DNA of 54,863 bases from DASPJR01 sp035628505 (lineage in GTDB: Bacteria; Planctomycetota; SZUA-567; H5-PLA8). The stretch spans positions 1-54,863 of the forward strand of contig DASPJR010000109.1 of assembly GCA_035628505.1 (NCBI GenBank). Direction: 5' to 3'. Each line of letters starts with the position of its first letter. The first letter of the stretch is position 1. Below the pieces are notes generated by a model that worked only from the letters and a program-made list of their open reading frames with translations, searched no databases and had not been told where the DNA came from. A program made the position numbers and the translations under genes. This document shows, piece after piece, positions 49,701-54,863 of the stretch.

Positions 49701-50171
49701 GCTGGCGCTTCCTATTCGGAAAATCGCGCGAGCTGCTCCGGCGCGGATTTCCGGCTTCTCGGCCTTAAGCGAAGGCAGCAGCACGGAAACGCAATCCGGC
49801 TTCAGGCGGCCCAGTGCGAAGGAAGCACCGGATCGCACTTCGGCGTTAAGATCAAGCAGCGCATTGAGCAGCGCAGGAACAGCCTCCGGCCCGATCCGTA
49901 TCAAAGCGTCGGCGACCGCCAGGCGCACGTCCCAGCTGGGATCCTTGAGTGCTGAAACGAGCGCGGGGATGGCTTCGCGCGAGACGGCTCCGGCCGCGCC
50001 GAGCTGCCGTGCGGCGTCGATGCGGCCGGCTTCGTCGCCTGATGACAATTTTTCGATGAGTGAGACGGGAGCCGTTGCTGAACCAACGGAAGAAGCAGGC
50101 GCCTCGCCGGCCTTGAGAAGGGGCAAGCATAAAGAGGCGCAAAGAATACTGCAGACCAGCGGTAATTTCAT
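46740..50171 (-). CDS. Giant secreted HEAT-repeat protein with C-terminal DUF2950-like domain
   Basis: A 1143-residue exported protein (signal peptide MKLPLVCSILCASLCLPLLKA). Residues about 40-950 are a solenoid of roughly 25 HEAT/PBS-lyase-type repeats of 37-39 residues, each like AVPALISALKD...VRRAAAEALGRIG. The last 170 residues form a different, conserved module with AYGKAQEMYHQKDYDHDGI, SYKGYRFKILKAQAEGKTGG, HALVAYPAEYGKTGRSVF and GSVYEKDF, which matches DUF2950. The HEAT part may bind proteins on the outside of the cell. ATG 50171 is the first codon of the signal peptide. It may be the first cistron of a transcript running to DUF350. Confidence 0.82.
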   Translation of the reverse strand: MKLPLVCSILCASLCLPLLKAGEAPASSVGSATAPVSLIEKLSSGDEAGRIDAARQLGAAGAVSREAIPALVSALKDPSWDVRLAVADALIRIGPEAVPALLNALLDLNAEVRSGASFALGRLKPDCVSVLLPSLKAEKPEIRAGAARAIFRIGSASVPMLIPALKEGEADSRAVIAEIIGSFGAEGAEALPALIDCLKLKPGTDAYNRVCEALARIGVEAIPALSGVAQHEFWEVRAGAARALGRIQQKDARILPALSAALKDDHVAVRAAAAAAIGNLGPAAQESIPTLLAALKEENADVRKAVTEALSQIAPASPVVLSELIIGMRDPDLPVRLKSIEAITKAGPACSDALTPLIELLKDDEPTVRVQAVRALAVLLPHKDAKDAYLPVMDGLNDKVADVRLLSATILGNMLNPVPQPGQPNPVYDIQAENRSAVFAALLRVAKDEHASVRAKALEVLGKNPNAAAMAIPVLIASLKDTQAEVRQRAAEALSGFGTAARDAVPALIAGIHETTNPRPIADTIRKIGLDPKTDVTLLLEALPGKTVDGRIQVISLLATLGPAASEAVPQLVQAAADRTAALSQEAINALKVIDPDGKATVPVLAANMKSKLADVRLAAAVFAQRLGAAAQSAMPALVDLLKDDDSSVREAAANALAAIGSPSKQAIVALVASLKTSTRLHRAASTALARVDAEGLPVLISALKDETSDVRRGVTTALEKNTAAIPLLTAALKDDNAAMRRGAAGVLAQMGPPAAAAIPALVEMLKEPVGTTQTAAMRALESMGAAAVPALSVALNDENTVVRTAALRVVERLGAPAVNALKAALANPDPEAQRVVITALTNMGPSAKAAIPELAALLKPDAPVKLRRSVLTALRAIGPDDPVVLQSLQQAVKDEDPTVRMAAVKILGGMGAAAKVSVPALITALRDTDWEIRAAAATALEEIGIAAKKLFPEMDVSVNEIRAVLSCIAYGKAQEMYHQKDYDHDGILEYAQSIRSGEAKKNPGLCEAALLPRQYADAEGSPGSTASYKGYRFKILKAQAEGKTGGLKGYVENGNMVAGHALVAYPAEYGKTGRSVFLMNYTGSVYEKDFRSAEGTSAYLNALTQFAIDESWTLTRQITLQQPVHVPAALKVKEEPKENARF

Positions 50172-50287
50172 TCGTTCGTTCCAGCGTTTACAGGGCCCGC
50201 AACTGTATACAGTTTTTCTCTCGTATTGTTGCGCAATTTTAGGGACAAAAAACCCACCTGTGCACTGTGGCTGGCACAGCCTGTCAC

Positions 50288-50316
50288 TTGATTCTATTGT
50301 CGGAAGGCTATATCAA
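50288..50316 (+). promoter_or_regulatory. Candidate promoter of gatC
   Basis: TTGATT (50288-50293), 17 bases, TATCAA (50311-50316). Both boxes are partial matches. It lies 34 bases before GTG 50350. A CTGTATACAG palindrome at about 50202-50211 in the same divergent gap could be an operator or belong to the HEAT gene promoter. Confidence 0.3.
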
Positions 50317-50349
50317 TCGGGACAACAAAATTGGAAGGAGCACTCGAAC

Positions 50350-50637
50350 GTGGCGATTACCCCAGAAGACGTTACCAAAGTTGCCAAACTTTCGCGGCTG
50401 GCCCTCAGCGCCGAGGAAACGCAGATGTATACCGAGCAGCTCGGCAAAATCCTGCATTACGTCGAAAAGCTGAACGCCGTCGACACGTCGAAGGTTGAGC
50501 CCATGATCACGGCCGCTGCCAGCGGCAATGTCTTCCGTAAAGACGAAGTGCGTCCCTGCCTCAAACGTGAAGAAGCGCTCGCCGCCGCGCCGGAGCAGGA
50601 CGACGAATTCTTCCGCGTGCCGCCGGTGATTGAATAG
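50350..50637 (+). CDS. gatC: Asp/Glu-tRNA amidotransferase subunit C
   Basis: A 95-residue GatC with TPEDVTKVAKLSRLALSAEE at the start, a central LGKILHYVEKLNAVDTSKVEP and the conserved RPCLKREEALAAAPEQDDEFFRVPPVIE. It holds GatA and GatB together in the enzyme that converts misacylated Glu-tRNA-Gln and Asp-tRNA-Asn. GTG 50350 has AAGGAG (50335-50340) with 9-base spacing; the frame is open far upstream but antisense. gatA and gatB are not adjacent, unlike in many operons, and a convergent gene follows 17 bases on. Confidence 0.93.
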   Translation: MAITPEDVTKVAKLSRLALSAEETQMYTEQLGKILHYVEKLNAVDTSKVEPMITAAASGNVFRKDEVRPCLKREEALAAAPEQDDEFFRVPPVIE

Positions 50638-50654
50638 CCTCGCTAAGTTGACTT

Positions 50655-52088
50655 TTATAATCCGTAATCTTCGATTTTCTTGCGTAGCGTCGTGCGATGG
50701 ATGCCCAGCAGCTTGCTGGCTTTCACCTGGTTTCCATCGATGCGCTTGAGTGTCGTGGCGATGATCTCTTTTTCGACGTCCGCGATGATCTCGCCATACG
50801 CATTGCCCTCTTCGAGCTCGGCGGCCTTATCGAGCGCCCGATGCGTGCGTTGCCGGATGAGGTCTTCAAGCGTCTGCCCGGCGCTGGGATCCTCGCCCCG
50901 CAGAGCCTGCAGGATGTGTCCGGGAAGGTGCTCGGGTGTGATCATCTGCCCGCGCGAGAGAATCACCGCGTGCTCGATCGCGTTTTTCAGTTCGCGCACA
51001 TTTCCCGGCCAGTCGTATTTCTCGAGCAGCTTCATCGCGTCGGCGCTGATCTCCGGAGGCTTTGACGCTGTTTCTTTTCCGCGCGTGAGAAAACGCGCAA
51101 CCAGGAGCGGGATGTCGTCCTTGCGCTGGCGCAGTGACGGAAGCTCGATCGAGACCACGTTCAGGCGGTAGTAGAGATCTTCGCGGAAGAGCTGCTTCTT
51201 GATCTGCACGCGAAGGTCCAGGTTGGTCGCGGCGAGGATCCGCACATCGACCTCGACCGATTCCGTGCTGCCCACGCGCTCAAAGCGTTTCTGCTCCAGA
51301 AAGCGCAGCAGCTTGGCCTGGATCGACAGCGGCATCTCGCCGATTTCGTCGAGAAACAGCGTCCCGCCGTCGGCGACTTCCGCTTTGCCGGCCTTGTCCC
51401 GAATCGCGCCGGTGAAGGCGCCTTTGACATGCCCGTAAAGCTCGCTTTCCAGGAGCGGCTCGGGCATGGACGCGCAGTTAACGGCGATGAACGGGCCCGA
51501 CTCGCGATCTGAGTGGCTGTGAATGGCCTTGGCGACGAGTTCCTTGCCCGTTCCCGATTCGCCCAGGATCAACACGGAGCTGCTCGAGGCAGCCACCGCG
51601 CCGATTTTTTTGTACACTTCCTGCATCACGGGCGATTTTCCCGCAAGCGACTCGATGCTCTTCAAGCCTTCCAGCTCGCGGCGCAGCTGCGTGACTTCGC
51701 GCGAAAGATTGCGCCGTTCGAGCGCTGTGCGGATGTGATGCAGGGCATCGTCGTTGTGCAGCGGCTTGGTCAGGTAGTTGTAGGCTCCGCGCTTGGTCGC
51801 CTCGATGGCGGTCTCCATCGTCCCGTGCGCGGTCATCACAAGCACCGGGAGCTCTGGATTCAGCTCGCGGAATTTTGGCAGCGCCTCCAACCCGGAGAGA
51901 CCGGGAAGGCGCACGTCCAGCAGCACGAGGTCCGGCTTTTCGCGGGCGGCGATCTCGAGGCCTTCTTCAGCCGATGCGGCGACAAAGACGGTGTAGCCGG
52001 CCGGCTGCAGCAGGTGTGTGAAGGCCCAGCAGATGGCCTGTTCGTCGTCGACTACCAATATTTTCTGTTGCGCGCTGGGCTGCTGCAT
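50655..52088 (-). CDS. NtrC-family sigma54-dependent response regulator
   Basis: A 477-residue activator. A receiver domain (about 1-120) has Asp58 in LVLLDVRLPG. The AAA+ domain has Walker A GESGTGKE, the GAFTGA loop that contacts sigma54 and GGTLFLDEIGEMP. A Fis-type HTH closes the protein (NQVKASKLLGIHRTTLRKKI). When phosphorylated it should turn on sigma54 promoters. ATG 52088 was chosen; a GTG at 52124 is the alternative, and neither has a clear ribosome-binding site. No kinase gene is adjacent; the upstream gene is the Ser/Thr kinase. It is not certain that it is NtrC itself, although P-II genes are in the window. Confidence 0.9.
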   Translation of the reverse strand: MQQPSAQQKILVVDDEQAICWAFTHLLQPAGYTVFVAASAEEGLEIAAREKPDLVLLDVRLPGLSGLEALPKFRELNPELPVLVMTAHGTMETAIEATKRGAYNYLTKPLHNDDALHHIRTALERRNLSREVTQLRRELEGLKSIESLAGKSPVMQEVYKKIGAVAASSSSVLILGESGTGKELVAKAIHSHSDRESGPFIAVNCASMPEPLLESELYGHVKGAFTGAIRDKAGKAEVADGGTLFLDEIGEMPLSIQAKLLRFLEQKRFERVGSTESVEVDVRILAATNLDLRVQIKKQLFREDLYYRLNVVSIELPSLRQRKDDIPLLVARFLTRGKETASKPPEISADAMKLLEKYDWPGNVRELKNAIEHAVILSRGQMITPEHLPGHILQALRGEDPSAGQTLEDLIRQRTHRALDKAAELEEGNAYGEIIADVEKEIIATTLKRIDGNQVKASKLLGIHRTTLRKKIEDYGL

Positions 52089-52143
52089 GCGGCGAGAATA
52101 GTTTCCTGCACCGAAAAAATCCACACCGGAACGTCAGCGCCGC

Positions 52144-54863
52144 TTACTTCGAGGCGATGGGGGAATCGAGCTTGGCGTTGCCTTCAACAATGATCACGAT
52201 GCTTCCCGATGGCCGCAGGCTGTCTGAGGAGCGGGCGAGGACCTTCTCGTCGAACGTCATTTCCAGGTGATCGCCGCGCGCGGAGACCGTAAAGACGTGG
52301 GGACCCGGCTGAATCGTCTTGGAGTCCATGCTTAAGGGCACCTGGACTTTTGCAAATTTCGCCTTCGATGATCCCGTTTCAAACTGAGCGCGCGTCGGAT
52401 CGCCGAAGTACGTCAGCTTCTCGCCTTTGACGTGGATGCCATAACCCTTTCCAACGGTGAGGTCATACTCTTCGGCGTCGCGGCGGATTTTTTTTGTAAG
52501 TTCCGTTTCGGCCTCGTAGCGCGTGAGGACTTCGATGGACGCGCCTTCTTCGAGCAGGAAGCGCACCTGCACGGCGCCATCGACCAGCGGCGCCACCAGC
52601 ATTCCGCCGCCCGTCACCGTGTAGACTCCCTTGAGCTTCGGGTCGGTTGTCCATTCGCCTTTCACTTCCGTCCAGTTCAAGCGCTTGAGCTCGGAGAGGA
52701 CTGCAGGCGTGGTTGCCGGCTTTTCGCCGCCCTCGGGCTTCTTTGCCTCAGGCTCTTTTTCTTTACTCTTGGGCTCAGGCTTGCTTTCCGGCTCCGATGC
52801 GGCGAGCGGCTGCGCCAGCTGTTCGATCTGCTTGCGATTCTGCTGCACGAACTCCGTATCGACGAATTCGACGATCAAGCGCTGCTGCAGCTTGAGTGCG
52901 CCGTCAAGATCCTTGTTCTTGCGCGCATCAAGCACGTCGCTATAGAGCTGCCGTGCCTGCGCCTCGCGGTTCACCGGCGCCTGCGCCGGGCCGAGCATCT
53001 TCAAGCCGAGCTCGGCCATGGCTTTGGCATTCGGGTCTTTGTCGCCAACCTTCTGCAGGTGTTCACTGGCCAGTTCTTTCAGGCCCAGCGCAAAAGCGAG
53101 CGCGCCCATGTTCAAGTGGTCGGTGGGTGTATCTTTTTCGGCAACTTTCAATGCCTGAGCCAGCTGGATCAAGTTTTCGGGTGTGATCAGCTTCCAGGGC
53201 ACCGGCTGAGGCGGCAGGCCAGAGGCATTCGTGGGCTTGTACGTCAGCTCTTTGTCGCTCCAGCCAATCAGCTGGCCGGCGGGGTATTTGCCGAGTCCGG
53301 GAAGATCCGTGCCTTTGCTGTCGTTTGTCGCCTGCGCCATCTGTTTCCAGACGTTGCCGGCTTGCAGGTAGATATCGGCAAGCGTTCGAGCAGCCTTTTT
53401 GAACGGTTCGGTATGCAATTTTTCGGCGCCGTCCCGGATGAGCTTGCCGGCTTCGTCGAAATTGTAGCGGCGGCCGCCCACTTCGATTTCAGTTACGCGC
53501 AAACCGGCTTTCTCGTACATCGCGGCAATGGACTTGAGATCCTCCGCGGTAAAGTTCGCGATCTTCCGCTGTTCGGCCTGGTATTTTTCGATGTCCTTCT
53601 TTAGAGCATCAGTGATTTCAGCCGGCAGGCGGTTGGTCGGGCCGTCCAGCATCTCGATGGCTTTGTCGTAATTTCCGGCTTCGGCGGCTTTGGCGGCACG
53701 CGCGCGAAGTTCGCCCAGCAGCCCGCGCATCATGCCGTGTGCTTCAGCGGCCTGCTTTGAGTTCTCGTGCTTGTCGGCAAATTTGCGCAGCATCCGGAAC
53801 GCGCGGTCTTTCTTGTTATCGGCAATCTCGTGCTCAGCCTCTTCTTTTGCTGCCTCCCAATCCTTCTCGAGTTTCTCTTTCGCTTCCTTCGCCTCCTTGA
53901 GCATCGGAGCTGCGATGTCGGCAATGCGGCTGTTGGGGTGCTGCTTGATAAACTGTTCCAGGCGCTCGATTACCACGTCCGGGTTGGACTGCGTCTTTTC
54001 CTGCAGTTCCCGCTTGAGAACGCTCAGCGCCCGCACCGCTTTCTGGTGCTCGGGCTTCATATCCAGCACATTCACGTCTTCGGTCAGCACCGACTTGGAC
54101 GGCAGCTCGACTTTCGTGTCAGTCTTGCCAGGCTCAGGCTTCGGGTTTTCTGCTTTGGGCGGCTGCGACTTGGTCGTTTCGGTCTTTTTTGGATCGCTTT
54201 TCGCCGGCACTGCCGGCTCGGGGTTTACGGCCGCAGGTGCCGTGGCCACCTTTTCAGGCTGCTTGTCGTCTTTCGGACGTGCGACGATGCCGATGGCGAC
54301 CAGGGCCAGCACTGCCGCGCCGGCGCCGTAGAGCATCAATTTGAAACGAGGCTGAGCGACAGGAGCGACCGGTCCGGTAGGAATCCGCGCGTGGCCCGCA
54401 GTCGCGCCTTTGTACGCTCCGGTTTTGCATTTCTCAATTGCTTCCAGTACCTGCGCCGCATCCGCAAAGCGCCGGGCCGGCTCCTTGGCCATCAGCTTTT
54501 CAACCAGCGCCACAAAGCCGGGTGATAGATGCGGCGCGAGCTTCTTCAGTGAACGCGGCGGCTCGGTAAGAACCTTGACCATCACTGCCGCAGCCGAGTT
54601 GGCTTCGTAAGGCGTCTCTCCACTGGCCATGACGAACATGGATGCGCCGAGACTGTAGAGATCGCTGCGCGTATCGACTTCCGTCCCGCGGCACTGCTCG
54701 GGCGACATATAATGTGGAGTGCCCATGGCCTCGCCATCTTGGGTCAGATGGGCGTTGTTGTCCTTGTTCTGCAGCCGCGCAAGCCCCAGGTCGGCCAGTC
54801 GCACACGGCCACTTGAATCGAGGAGGAAATTGTCGGGTTTGATGTCGCGATGCAGAATGCCGC
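52144..54863 (-). CDS. Transmembrane Ser/Thr protein kinase (N-terminus outside window)
   Basis: The gene is cut by the window edge; 905 residues are seen. It begins in the kinase C-lobe with the catalytic loop HRDIKPDNFLL, then ADLGLAR (DFG as DLG) and GTPHYMSPEQCRG. A proline-rich linker leads to a membrane helix (KLMLYGAGAAVLALVAIGIVA, about residues 170-192). A Pro/Lys spacer, a long coiled-coil/TPR region with two AKEAKEKLEKDWEAAKEEAE-like helices, and a C-terminal beta-rich domain (LNWTEVKGEWTTDPKLKGVY... FTVSARGDHLEMTFDEKVLA) follow. The last part resembles DUF1080/concanavalin-like domains of planctomycete-type kinases. It may sense an outside carbohydrate and phosphorylate cytoplasmic targets. 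Confidence 0.9.
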   Translation of the reverse strand, partial: GILHRDIKPDNFLLDSSGRVRLADLGLARLQNKDNNAHLTQDGEAMGTPHYMSPEQCRGTEVDTRSDLYSLGASMFVMASGETPYEANSAAAVMVKVLTEPPRSLKKLAPHLSPGFVALVEKLMAKEPARRFADAAQVLEAIEKCKTGAYKGATAGHARIPTGPVAPVAQPRFKLMLYGAGAAVLALVAIGIVARPKDDKQPEKVATAPAAVNPEPAVPAKSDPKKTETTKSQPPKAENPKPEPGKTDTKVELPSKSVLTEDVNVLDMKPEHQKAVRALSVLKRELQEKTQSNPDVVIERLEQFIKQHPNSRIADIAAPMLKEAKEAKEKLEKDWEAAKEEAEHEIADNKKDRAFRMLRKFADKHENSKQAAEAHGMMRGLLGELRARAAKAAEAGNYDKAIEMLDGPTNRLPAEITDALKKDIEKYQAEQRKIANFTAEDLKSIAAMYEKAGLRVTEIEVGGRRYNFDEAGKLIRDGAEKLHTEPFKKAARTLADIYLQAGNVWKQMAQATNDSKGTDLPGLGKYPAGQLIGWSDKELTYKPTNASGLPPQPVPWKLITPENLIQLAQALKVAEKDTPTDHLNMGALAFALGLKELASEHLQKVGDKDPNAKAMAELGLKMLGPAQAPVNREAQARQLYSDVLDARKNKDLDGALKLQQRLIVEFVDTEFVQQNRKQIEQLAQPLAASEPESKPEPKSKEKEPEAKKPEGGEKPATTPAVLSELKRLNWTEVKGEWTTDPKLKGVYTVTGGGMLVAPLVDGAVQVRFLLEEGASIEVLTRYEAETELTKKIRRDAEEYDLTVGKGYGIHVKGEKLTYFGDPTRAQFETGSSKAKFAKVQVPLSMDSKTIQPGPHVFTVSARGDHLEMTFDEKVLARSSDSLRPSGSIVIIVEGNAKLDSPIASK

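Noticed and set aside
52432..53604. 390-residue plus-strand frame opposite the Ser/Thr kinase
   Set aside because: Shadow of the kinase coiled-coil region; no domain.

Overview
The window (about 57% GC by eye) is a bacterial chromosome segment packed with housekeeping and envelope genes on both strands. No rRNA, tRNA, IS element, prophage or CRISPR array was seen. The gene mix points to a Planctomycetota-like or neighbouring deep-branching phylum (PVC/BRC1 type). Clues are a transmembrane Ser/Thr kinase, a HEAT/DUF2950 giant protein, a PATAN-PEGA-propeller protein, DUF4416, an archaeal/eukaryotic-type prolyl-tRNA synthetase, CBM6-like and F5/8C-like secreted domains, and many intergenic short-period repeats. 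The assignment is an inference and is weak below domain level.

Layout. 1-7 kb: end of an unknown gene, a secreted transglutaminase-like gene broken by a -1 frameshift, a PfkB sugar kinase, a CBM6-like secreted protein, a P-II protein and an aminotransferase. 7-15.7 kb (all minus): a 1118-aa PATAN/TM/PEGA/beta-propeller protein, a lipoprotein, a small membrane protein, a PIN-toxin/antitoxin pair, SucD, a second P-II and a glycosyltransferase-methyltransferase fusion. 15.9-20.5 kb: hybrid histidine kinase, odd AraC-HTH-like protein, GNAT, ArfB-like release factor, biotin ligase. 20.6-26.8 kb (minus): secreted protein, RDD lipoprotein, Maf and a membrane-fused spermidine-synthase-like enzyme, the first three translationally coupled. 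26.9-36.8 kb: DUF4416, transaldolase, ProRS, RluA, DUF3891, an acyl-CoA mutase large subunit, DUF1015. 36.8-37.4 kb: a gene-free, structured block with a strong minus-strand terminator, the best candidate here for an undescribed RNA. 37.4-44.8 kb: small membrane proteins (one with an in-frame amber stop), SGNH hydrolase, VOC protein, then a minus cluster YraN-PfkB-TatD-MBL-MoxR and a C45-type hydrolase. 44.8-54.9 kb: a DUF350/GspS-like/DUF1190-like operon resembling enterobacterial yjfL-yjfC-yjfM, the HEAT giant, gatC, an NtrC-type regulator and a truncated Ser/Thr kinase.

How genes work together. Nitrogen control is suggested by two P-II proteins and an NtrC-type sigma54 activator, although amtB, glnA and an adjacent NtrB kinase are not in the window. 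Several complexes are represented by one subunit only: SucD without SucC, mutase large subunit without a B12 subunit, GatC without GatA/B.

The most unusual feature is the intergenic DNA. At least ten gaps carry exact-register tandem 7-mers or 8/9-mers, often with a complementary array across a short spacer, or 7-5-7 hairpins. Many fill the space between convergent genes from stop codon to stop codon, and some run into coding ends (Maf stop codon, DUF4416 tail, ArfB-like start). Unit sequences differ from site to site while the architecture is shared.
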